In this document: positions 1 to 5,987 of the stretch, piece by piece
Numbering within the stretch: the first letter of the stretch is position 1
Layout: every line of letters starts with the position of its first letter
Source of the DNA: Parachlamydiaceae bacterium
Lineage (GTDB): Bacteria; Chlamydiota; Chlamydiia; Chlamydiales; Parachlamydiaceae
Reading direction: 5' to 3'
DNA length: 7,122 nt
NCBI GenBank assembly: GCA_030679615.1
Contig: JAUXSJ010000281.1
Location: 1 to 7,122 of the forward strand
Translations under genes and position numbers: made by a program
Notes under the pieces: model-generated
What the model was told of the DNA's origin: nothing
Database searches by the model: none
The model's input: only the letters and a program-made list of their open reading frames with translations

Positions 1-1
1 A

Positions 2-53
2 TCAGGCCGTCCCAGCTTGAATCTATTTTGGCTATCAGGCCGGGACGGCCTGA
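2..53. repeat. GC-rich nested palindromic repeat
   Basis: A perfect 8-bp inverted repeat with a 3-nt loop (TCAGGCCG-GGA-CGGCCTGA) occupies 35-53. A second copy of its left arm, extended to TCAGGCCGTCCC, lies at 2-13 and is exactly complementary to 42-53. The 14-mers at 44-57 and 63-76 also match at 12 of 14 positions, so the repetitive stretch runs to about 76. It is markedly more GC-rich than its surroundings. It may be a dispersed palindromic repeat or the 3' end of a transcript entering from outside the window. No poly-T follows the hairpin directly, so it is not called a terminator. Confidence 0.6.
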
Positions 54-181
54 CTACCTTGAGACGTCCTGGCTACATCCTTTTGACGCATTCGCGGCTT
101 TTTTTCCTAGATCCAAAAGGCTTAAGTAGACATCCTAGGAACATTTTGGTTTCAATAAACTAAAAAATCCATATTGAGAAT

Positions 182-448
182 TTATGAAGTGGCATGTACA
201 AGTTTTGCTAAAGTATGCAAAGTTGGATTTTTGCTTTTAAAAGCATGATAAATTGTCGTCCTAGGTAAGTTATGTTCTTTTGCAAGTTGACTCTTATTTT
301 TTGCTCTTAGATGAGCTTCAAGAATTTCAATGACTCCATCAGGATCATTTTCTTTTAAGCATTCCCAAACAGCTTGAGCAATCAATTGTTCATCCAATAA
401 GTATTTACGGGGATTGTATTCACGAGGTTGTTTTTTTAATTTAGTCAT
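182..448 (-). CDS. HigA-family antitoxin (addiction module antidote protein)
   Basis: This predicted 88-residue protein is the DNA-binding antidote of a type II toxin-antitoxin pair. It should bind and neutralise the toxin and repress the operon. The N-terminal part contains the YNPRKYL segment typical of the family, followed by an acidic helix (about 21-45). A Cro/C1-like helix-turn-helix spans about 51-70 (SQLAKEHNLPRTTIYHAF), and the tail NPTLHTLAKLVHA matches the family. The ATG at 448 is chosen because the protein then begins where family members begin, and because it overlaps the original toxin stop (443-441) by 8 bp, the usual translational coupling. An in-frame ATG at 502, preceded by GAGGA at 514-510, would add 18 residues, 7 of them basic, read out of frame from the toxin's 3' end; such an extension is not expected for the family. 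The gene looks intact. Family call is firm; actual start is moderately certain. Confidence 0.82.
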   Translation of the reverse strand: MTKLKKQPREYNPRKYLLDEQLIAQAVWECLKENDPDGVIEILEAHLRAKNKSQLAKEHNLPRTTIYHAFKSKNPTLHTLAKLVHATS

Positions 449-737
449 TGATCCAATCTTTGTAAATTTTTTCCGCTTGGTTAATGTCTTTGTTTTGACC
501 ATTTTTATTTCCTCATAAAAGTAACAACACTTGAGTCGTTGGTATGAAAGAGTAATATATCCTCCTTCCATTTTCCCATCGAAGTTCCCAAACTTTGTTT
601 TTTACCTGTTTGTGATCTCCGAAATGCCCATCTTCTTGGATATTTTCAATTCTTTTAGCAATTTGAACTCTTGATCTAGCTGTTTCTTCTTCGAGCCAAT
701 CTTCAAACTCTTCTGTTATTAAGATTTTGTATTTCAT
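441..737 (-). pseudogene. HigB/RelE-family toxin gene broken by an in-frame TGA
   Basis: The start at 737 gives MKYKILITEEFEDWLEE..., the N-terminus of the RelE/ParE-superfamily 'addiction module killer protein' group, with the FGDHKQVKNKVWELRW core and GRRIYY strand (about 39-61). These toxins are typically mRNA-cleaving, ribosome-associated RNases. Translation stops after 74 residues at TGA 515-513, directly after the LLLL strand. Behind the TGA the same frame continues for 23 sense codons (GNKNGQNKDINQAEK, then IYKDWIND) to TAA at 443-441. That is the expected conserved C-terminus (GGxKxxQxxDIxxA), and the total of 98 codons is the normal family length. One substitution (GGA to TGA) explains the break; there is no indel. 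The lost segment includes the last strand and C-terminal helix, so the 74-residue product is probably inactive. A sequencing error at one base is the main alternative. Confidence 0.85.
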
Positions 738-741
738 CTTT

Positions 742-763
742 ATTGTACCATATATTGAACAAT
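742..763. promoter_or_regulatory. Candidate operator of the toxin-antitoxin operon
   Basis: A 22-bp near-palindrome with arms ATTGT...ACAAT matches at 9 of 11 symmetric pairs. It ends 4 bp upstream of the toxin start codon (737). HigA-type antitoxins usually bind such palindromes in their own promoter region. The sequence is AT-rich, so chance symmetry is possible, and no convincing -35/-10 pair was found around it. Confidence 0.4.
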
Positions 764-974
764 TTATCTATTAAGAATTGACTTATTCAGTGACAAATTT
801 TAAAAAATTTTACTTTAATCATGGGAGTTTTTCAATTTAATTCTTGTTATTTCTTAGTCTTGCGAAAGCAATCATGCCTATCTTGTTTATTTTTGTTTTA
901 CTGAAATATTTTTAACTCGACATCCATGTTTTTCGATCCCGCGAACTTTTTACGGCATTGATGTGAAATTAATC

Positions 975-1003
975 TTTTCCCTTAAGTGCGAAACTTTTAT
1001 AAT
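975..1003 (+). promoter_or_regulatory. Candidate sigma-70-type promoter for permease 1 operon
   Basis: A perfect TATAAT lies at 998-1003. With the standard 17-bp spacer the -35 position reads TTTTCC (975-980), a weak match to TTGACA. Transcription would start near 1010, leaving a leader of about 50 nt before the GTG start at 1061. In an AT-rich genome a lone TATAAT can arise by chance, but position and orientation fit well. Confidence 0.45.
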
Positions 1004-1060
1004 CATTCTATTATTGATTAAATAATTTTTTTTAAATGTTTATAAACGAGGGGTAATTGA

Positions 1061-2335
1061 GTGGGGGAAAATGAAAATTCTGTCCCAACAGGAAGGGTTT
1101 TTTCTGGAATTTGTTTAGTCGCTGGAACTTGTATTGGTGGTGGTATGCTTGCCCTCCCAGTAGCCACTGGCGTGAGTGGCTTTCTTCCTTCTGGATTGAT
1201 CATGGGGATTTGCTGGATTGCAATGACATTGTCAGCTCTTCTTTTATTAGAGGTTAATTTATGGTTAAAAGAAGGTGCTCATGTCATTACCATGGCTTCT
1301 ACTTTCTTAGGACCTATTGGAAAAATTGTTAGCTGGATTGTCTATTTATTTATTTCCTATGCATCCATCATTGCTTATACCTCTGCAGGAGGGTCTTTAG
1401 TCATCAATGGATTAGAAAGTTTCGATCACATGCAAATTTCTAGAGAAATAGGCTGTCTAATTTTTATTGTTGTTTTTGGCGGACTCATCTATTTCGGTAA
1501 TAAAATTGTTGGTCGTGTGAATTCTGTTTTATTTATAGCCATGATCATCGCTTATTTTGCTCTCATTTGGTCTGGATTTTCTGAAATAAAGCTTGAACTT
1601 CTTTCTCATCGAAATTGGTCAACATCTTTTCTAGCTATTCCGTTGTTGTTGACAACGTTCAGTTTTCAAACCATGCTTCCAAGTTTAACTCCATACCTAA
1701 AACGGAATGTTAAAGCTCTTCGTTGGGCTATAATCGGTGGAACAACAGTAACGCTCATTATTTATTTATTATGGCAATTATTGGTCTTAGGTGTTGTCCC
1801 CGTTTCTGGTCCGCATAGTTTAGTGGATGCTTTAGAAGCAGGCGAACCCATTACTCAATTTTTAAGAAAGCATGTTCAGGGCGAATGGGTTTCTATGATC
1901 GCTGAATATTTTGCTTTTTTTGCACTGGTAACTTCATTCTTTGGTATGGCTTTAGGGTTATTTGATTTTTTATCTGACGGACTCAAAATTCCGAATCAGG
2001 GTAAAGGAAAACTTATTTTAAGTTTACTCATTGTTATTCCGACTTTCGTTTTTGCAGCTTACTTTGATAGGATCTTTTTTCTTGCTTTAGATTCTTCTGG
2101 CGGGTATGGCGATACGATTATAAATGGGATTATTCCTGTTTTAATGGTTTGGGTTGGTCGTTATATTTATAAATTTCCTGATGATCACCGCACTCCGGGC
2201 GGAAAACCTCTTTTAATTTTTGTTTTATTATTTTTTGTCAGCGCGCTTGTTTTAGAGATACTCATTCATACAGGCACGATCTGTTCATTTTACGAGGCAT
2301 GTATCGATTTTGCAGCTTCTCAAAAACAAATTTAA
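1061..2335 (+). CDS. Aromatic amino acid permease, TyrP-like (copy 1)
   Basis: This 424-residue inner-membrane protein belongs to the hydroxy/aromatic amino acid permease family (HAAAP; TyrP, Mtr, AroP-type Tnb), which imports tyrosine or tryptophan by proton symport. The first helix carries the family signature GTCIGGGMLALP (22-33). About 11 hydrophobic helices can be seen, near 14-36, 41-65, 83-107, 128-147, 152-172, 190-210, 223-248, 280-304, 318-340, 350-368 and 383-407. Length is close to E. coli TyrP (about 400). The start is GTG, supported by GAGGGG at 1048-1053, 7 nt upstream; the ATG at 1071 is in another frame. It is followed after 26 bp by the DUF2760 gene with no visible terminator, so the three genes 1061-4671 probably form an operon. 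Substrate choice between tyrosine, tryptophan and others cannot be read from the sequence. Confidence 0.85.
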   Translation: MGENENSVPTGRVFSGICLVAGTCIGGGMLALPVATGVSGFLPSGLIMGICWIAMTLSALLLLEVNLWLKEGAHVITMASTFLGPIGKIVSWIVYLFISYASIIAYTSAGGSLVINGLESFDHMQISREIGCLIFIVVFGGLIYFGNKIVGRVNSVLFIAMIIAYFALIWSGFSEIKLELLSHRNWSTSFLAIPLLLTTFSFQTMLPSLTPYLKRNVKALRWAIIGGTTVTLIIYLLWQLLVLGVVPVSGPHSLVDALEAGEPITQFLRKHVQGEWVSMIAEYFAFFALVTSFFGMALGLFDFLSDGLKIPNQGKGKLILSLLIVIPTFVFAAYFDRIFFLALDSSGGYGDTIINGIIPVLMVWVGRYIYKFPDDHRTPGGKPLLIFVLLFFVSALVLEILIHTGTICSFYEACIDFAASQKQI

Positions 2336-2361
2336 CTTGAATGACATATTAAGGATTAGTG

Positions 2362-2850
2362 ATGAATAGATTTATTATAGCCTTTAAGGCCTTTATAAAG
2401 GCCTTTAAAAATCCAGTTAAAGGTCAGCAATTTTTAGATGGTCCATTAAAAGATGTATCTCAAAAAAAAGATTTCTCTCATCTTCAATTATTAAGCTCAC
2501 TACAACACGCAAGTCGATTTATCGATTTTCTTAAAGAAGATTTAAGTAGCTTTAATGACGCTCAAGTCGGTGCTGTTGTTCGGAAAATTCATCAAGATTC
2601 TGCAGCGTTGATTGAAGATCTTGTCACCATTAGGCCTTTAAAAGAAGAACAAGAAGGCAGTGTTGTTCAGGTTCCAAAAGGATATAATTCTGAAGAAATA
2701 AAAGTGATAGGAAAAATAAAAGGAGAACCCCCGTATACTGGAGTTCTTATTCATCGAGGATGGAAAGCTCATAAGCATTCATTACCTCAACGTACGCAAG
2801 TTGCATCACCAGAAATAATTTGTCCTGCTGAAATTGAAGTCAAATCATAA
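2362..2850 (+). CDS. DUF2760 domain protein, putative Hsp70 partner
   Basis: This 162-residue protein matches the DUF2760 family, whose function is unknown. The N-terminus (1-17, FIIAFKAFIKAFKNP) is a tandem Phe/Lys/Ala motif that could form a membrane-binding amphipathic helix; many relatives as I recall them have an N-terminal membrane segment. The core runs from about 43: LLSSLQHASRFIDFLKEDL (44-61), then FNDAQVGAVVRKIH (64-77), and a C-terminal part with VPKGYN, GEPPYTGVLIHRGW (121-134) and the closing PAEIEV. These are family-typical blocks. ATG 2362 is preferred over GTG 2359 because AAGGA at 2351-2355 gives a 6-nt spacing to the ATG but only 3 nt to the GTG. The Hsp70 gene starts 9 bp after its stop. 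In other bacteria DUF2760 genes recur beside atypical Hsp70 genes (recalled, not searched), so a dedicated partner or cofactor role is inferred. Confidence 0.8.
   Translation: MNRFIIAFKAFIKAFKNPVKGQQFLDGPLKDVSQKKDFSHLQLLSSLQHASRFIDFLKEDLSSFNDAQVGAVVRKIHQDSAALIEDLVTIRPLKEEQEGSVVQVPKGYNSEEIKVIGKIKGEPPYTGVLIHRGWKAHKHSLPQRTQVASPEIICPAEIEVKS
2386..2405. repeat. Perfect 20-bp palindrome inside the DUF2760 start region
   Basis: AAGGCC-TTTATAAA-GGCCTT is a perfect palindrome 24 bp after the start codon. In mRNA it can fold as an 8-bp stem with a TATA loop. It coincides with the repeated KAF/FKAF codons, so it may be a by-product of the peptide repeat rather than a regulatory element. Confidence 0.5.
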
Positions 2851-2859
2851 GGTTGAATC

Positions 2860-4671
2860 ATGGAGAACGCCTCTTACATTATTGGAATTGATTTAGGAAC
2901 TACAAATTGTACCATGGCTTATCTGCCTAAACAAATTGAAGAAAATGCTTCGCCATCAATAAATCAGTTTTCGATTTCTCAGATCATGGGGACATTTGAA
3001 TTTGGTGAATCCTTGTCTTTTCCATCTTTTATTTATTTTCCTTTAAATGAAGAGCAAGAAAAATTGGCATCAATTCCATGGAAAAAGGAAAAATCGTTTG
3101 TTGTTGGTACTTACGCGCGTGATCGCGGAGCTGAACTTCCAAATCGTCTGATTCACTCAGCTAAATCTTGGTTATGTTATCCAGGGATTGATCGTCGCGA
3201 AAAAATACTTCCAACTGAAGCAGATGAAACTGATCTTCGCATGAGTCCAATGGAAAGTTGTGCGGAATTGCTTCGTCATTTACGTGAAGCTTGGGATTTT
3301 CAAATGCCGTCGGCTCCTTTTGTTAATCAAACTCTTTTAATAACCGTTCCAGCTTCTTTTGATCCAAGCGCGAGGCAACTTATTCAAGAAGCAGCTGTGA
3401 TGGCGGGTTATCCTGAAATTATTCTTTTAGAAGAGCCTCAAGCAGCTTTTTATTCTTGGATTTATTTACATCAAGATCAGTGGCGCAAAGAATTATCAGT
3501 TGGTGACTCTGTACTTGTGATTGATATTGGAGGAGGAACAACCGATTTTAGTTTGATCAGCGTACAAGAAGAGGATGGTAATCTACATCTTAAACGAGAA
3601 GCTGTTGGTTCTCACCTTCTTTTGGGTGGAGATAATATTGATTTGACTTTAGCCTATTTAGTCAAAGGAAAATTGGAAGATCAAGGCGTTCATTTAGATA
3701 GTTGGCAATTACAAACATTAGTACATCAATGTCGTCAAGCCAAAGAAACTTTATTTGATCAACCCAATTTAGGTAGCGTTGATTTGACAATTATGGGAAG
3801 AGGAAGCAAACTGTTTGCAAATACGATTCAGACTTCATTAACACGCGAAGAATTGAATCAATGTATTTTAAATGGATTTCTTCCAATCGTGGGACCAGAA
3901 GAGAGATCTCCTGTTGAACAACAATCAGGATTTAAACAAATTGGTCTTCCCTATGCAAAAGATCCTCGAATATCATGTCAGCTAGCAAAATTTCTTTCGA
4001 TGACTGGTCAGGGTGATGATGGTCGAATGGATCAATTTGTGCTACCTACAGCTGTATTATTTAATGGGGGAACACTTAAAGCTGTTCCAATTCGGAATCA
4101 AATTTTATCTCTACTTAATCAATGGGCTAAGCAGTTAAACAAACCTCAAATTAAAGAATTATCCGGGGCTGATTATGATTATGCAGTTAGTCGAGGTGCG
4201 GCTTATTATGGTCGTTCAAGATTAGGTGAAGGGATTCGGATTCGTGCGGGGACAAGTTGTAGTTATTATATAGGTATTGAAGAAGCGATGCCTGCAGTTC
4301 CAGGGATGAGTCCACCCCTTAGAGCAATTTGTGTGGCTCCTTTTGGGTTAGAGGAAGGGGAAGAGCGTATTTTAGATAATCAGGAATTTGCTTTATCCCT
4401 TGGGGAAATGGCGACTTTTAGATTTTTTTCCAATTCAGCCCCAAAACTTCTCAATGGTGAGACAGCTCTTGTAGGGAGTATGATTCGAAATTGGAAGCAG
4501 GAATTAAAAGAATTAGACCCCATCGAAACTGTGCTGGATAAGAAAGAGGGAGACGGGAAATCCGTGCGAGTAAAGCTAAAATCTAAAGTGACTGAATTGG
4601 GTGTTCTTGAATTGTGGTGTGAGGCTTTAGATGGAAGAAAGTGGAAGCTAGAATTCAATTTACGAAATTAA
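2860..4671 (+). CDS. Atypical Hsp70-family ATPase (DUF2760-associated)
   Basis: This 603-residue protein is an actin-like ATPase of the Hsp70 superfamily but not DnaK. Nucleotide-binding motifs are clear: phosphate-1 IGIDLGTTNCTMAY (8-21), VPASFDPSARQ (163-173), LLEEPQAAFY (189-198), phosphate-2 IDIGGGTTDFSLI (221-233), GGDNIDLTL (256-264) and the adenosine motif LFNGGT (400-405). The catalytic Lys of DnaK (VGxxAK) aligns with Arg87 in VGTYAR. After about residue 460 there is no DVLLLD-like linker, DnaK substrate-binding domain, helical lid or EEVD-like tail; instead a roughly 140-residue tail ends with VTELGVLELWCEALDGRKWKLEF (578-599), the block typical of this subfamily. The start ATG has AAGG at 2849-2852, 7 nt upstream, overlapping the DUF2760 stop. 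Elsewhere this pair is often followed by a second, larger Hsp70 with DUF3731 (recalled); none is present here. Client and role are unknown. Confidence 0.85.
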   Translation: MENASYIIGIDLGTTNCTMAYLPKQIEENASPSINQFSISQIMGTFEFGESLSFPSFIYFPLNEEQEKLASIPWKKEKSFVVGTYARDRGAELPNRLIHSAKSWLCYPGIDRREKILPTEADETDLRMSPMESCAELLRHLREAWDFQMPSAPFVNQTLLITVPASFDPSARQLIQEAAVMAGYPEIILLEEPQAAFYSWIYLHQDQWRKELSVGDSVLVIDIGGGTTDFSLISVQEEDGNLHLKREAVGSHLLLGGDNIDLTLAYLVKGKLEDQGVHLDSWQLQTLVHQCRQAKETLFDQPNLGSVDLTIMGRGSKLFANTIQTSLTREELNQCILNGFLPIVGPEERSPVEQQSGFKQIGLPYAKDPRISCQLAKFLSMTGQGDDGRMDQFVLPTAVLFNGGTLKAVPIRNQILSLLNQWAKQLNKPQIKELSGADYDYAVSRGAAYYGRSRLGEGIRIRAGTSCSYYIGIEEAMPAVPGMSPPLRAICVAPFGLEEGEERILDNQEFALSLGEMATFRFFSNSAPKLLNGETALVGSMIRNWKQELKELDPIETVLDKKEGDGKSVRVKLKSKVTELGVLELWCEALDGRKWKLEFNLRN

Positions 4672-4700
4672 GATTATACAACGACGTAGATGACAGACGC

Positions 4701-4745
4701 AAAAAAAATGTAGCCCAGACTAAAGTCTAGGCTACATTTTTTTTT
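4701..4745. terminator. Strong bidirectional intrinsic terminator
   Basis: An A-run (4701-4708), TGTAGCC (4709-4715), a single C/A mismatch (4716/4729), AGACT/AGTCT (4717-4721 with 4724-4728), then GGCTACA (4730-4736) and nine T residues (4737-4745) form a long hairpin flanked by poly-A and poly-T. It would work on either strand. It ends the permease 1-DUF2760-Hsp70 transcript 29 bp after the Hsp70 stop and lies only 33 bp before the ATG of permease 2. Confidence 0.88.
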
Positions 4746-4778
4746 CGTCCTTAGTTGTTAAAAAAGTTTAAGGAAAAA

Positions 4779-5969
4779 ATGTCTAATGAATTAACGAAAA
4801 AGGGAAGCACACTCAGTGCGATTTTCTTAATAACAGGATGTTGTATTGGTGCAGGAATGATTGGATTTCCTGTAATGACTGCGACAGCAGGATTTATTCC
4901 CTCTACAATCGCCATGATTCTGTGTTACTTATTTGCAGCTGGCTCTGGATTACTCCTTCTTGAAGCAACAATGTGGTTTGATTATAAAGTTAATTTGATT
5001 TCTTTATCGAATTTTACTTTAGGAAAAACAGGCAAAGCAATCACTTGGTTTTTTTTCCTGTTTCTTTTTTATTGCCTTTTTGTTGCCTACATTGATGGTG
5101 GAGGACAGATTTTTGCTAATAGTCTTTCTTCATTATTCCATTTGAATGTAGCGAGAGAAATTGGAATTATTTTGTGCGTTGCAGTGATAGGTGCGATTAC
5201 TTATTTGGGTACACGAACAGTCAGTTTAGTCAGTCGTATTTTTTTAGTAGGATTAATCGCATCTTTTATTTTTTTAATTGCTTTTGGTATTCCTTCAATG
5301 CAAGGAGATCGCTTATTGCATGCAAATTGGCCTGCGATGATTTCGACAATACCCATTTTGTTGATTTGTTTTGGTTATCAAAATTTAATTCCTACGTTGA
5401 TCGATTACTTGAAAAAAGACTTGAGAACTATACGGATAGCCATTTTTGTAGGTAATTTAATTCCTTTTTGTATTTATTTGATTTGGAATACTGTTATTTT
5501 AGGGATTCTTCCAGAAGAAAATACGATCAATGCAGCTAGTCAAAGTGACATGGTGACAGGATTGCTTCAAAAAGCCGCTGAATCAGAATCGGTCATTTTT
5601 TTTGCACAAACGTTCTCTTTCTTTGCGATTCTAACTCCTTTTATGACAAATACCATTGCCTTTGTTGATTTTTTAAAGGATGGATTGAATTTATCTAAGT
5701 ATAAGGTTAACCATGCAAGTATTCTTTATGGGTTGGTTTTAGTCCCTCCTATGTTGTTGACTTTGTTTTATCCTCATTTATTTTTAAGGGCATTGGGATT
5801 AGCTGGAGGATTTGCGGATGTGATATTATTTGGCATTATGCCGGTTTTGATTGTTTGGATTGGACGCTATAAGAAAAATATGATAGGACCTTATCAAGCT
5901 CCAGGAGGAAAGTTATTCTTACTTTTAATTTTTCTTTTTTCTCTTGGATTTTTATTTATAAGAAATTGA
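4779..5969 (+). CDS. Aromatic amino acid permease, TyrP-like (copy 2)
   Basis: This 396-residue membrane protein is a paralogue of the permease at 1061-2335 and a member of the same HAAAP family. The signature in helix 1 is GCCIGAGMIGFP (20-31), and family blocks line up throughout, for example LLLLEATMWF, the FGYQNLIPTL segment against FSFQTMLPSL in copy 1, VDFLKDGL against FDFLSDGL, and the closing APGGK against TPGGK. About 11 hydrophobic helices are visible. ATG 4779 is preferred because AAGGA at 4770-4774 precedes it; an upstream TTG at 4755 lacks a ribosome site. A terminator ends 33 bp upstream, so its promoter must overlap the hairpin region, lie upstream of it, or expression depends on read-through. 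The stop is 15 bp before prs. The differences in the signature helix suggest a different substrate range from copy 1. Confidence 0.84.
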   Translation: MSNELTKKGSTLSAIFLITGCCIGAGMIGFPVMTATAGFIPSTIAMILCYLFAAGSGLLLLEATMWFDYKVNLISLSNFTLGKTGKAITWFFFLFLFYCLFVAYIDGGGQIFANSLSSLFHLNVAREIGIILCVAVIGAITYLGTRTVSLVSRIFLVGLIASFIFLIAFGIPSMQGDRLLHANWPAMISTIPILLICFGYQNLIPTLIDYLKKDLRTIRIAIFVGNLIPFCIYLIWNTVILGILPEENTINAASQSDMVTGLLQKAAESESVIFFAQTFSFFAILTPFMTNTIAFVDFLKDGLNLSKYKVNHASILYGLVLVPPMLLTLFYPHLFLRALGLAGGFADVILFGIMPVLIVWIGRYKKNMIGPYQAPGGKLFLLLIFLFSLGFLFIRN

Positions 5970-5973
5970 TCAA

Positions 5974-5987
5974 AAGGATTGCCATTG
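5974..5987 (+). promoter_or_regulatory. Ribosome binding site deciding a TTG start for prs
   Basis: AAGGA at 5974-5978 abuts a TTG at 5979 (0-nt spacing) but sits 6 nt before the in-frame TTG at 5985-5987. The second TTG is therefore the more likely start; no ATG exists near the expected N-terminus. Confidence 0.6.

Larger units (their letters stand above)
738..1060. other. Intergenic region between divergent units
   Basis: This 323-bp AT-rich stretch separates the minus-strand toxin-antitoxin operon from the plus-strand permease. Besides the candidate operator (742-763) and candidate promoter (975-1003), a TTGACT at 778-783 followed 17 bp later by TAAAAA (801-806) could be a weaker plus-strand promoter. 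No convincing coding frame, RNA gene or riboswitch fold was seen. Confidence 0.6.

Noticed and set aside
85..108. Terminator for an incoming transcript (CGC-attc-GCG followed by T-run at 99-105)
   Set aside because: The stem is only 3 bp; too weak to call.
513..515. Programmed read-through or selenocysteine decoding of the toxin TGA
   Set aside because: No SECIS-like structure was recognised, and Gly occupies this position in the family, so a plain nonsense mutation is simpler.
502..571. Antitoxin start at the far upstream ATG (571), giving 129 residues
   Set aside because: The extra N-terminal residues are the toxin gene read in another frame and show no antitoxin-family similarity.
4380..4658. 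Minus-strand open frame inside the Hsp70 gene, and similar frames at 1018-1203 (-), 5174-5455 (+) and 6443-6667 (-)
   Set aside because: Each lies mostly or wholly in another frame of a well-supported gene and shows no recognisable family; they are shadows.
2860..4671. Calling the Hsp70 DnaK or HscC
   Set aside because: The missing DnaK linker and substrate domain and the subfamily-specific tail rule out DnaK; neighbours and tail differ from HscC.
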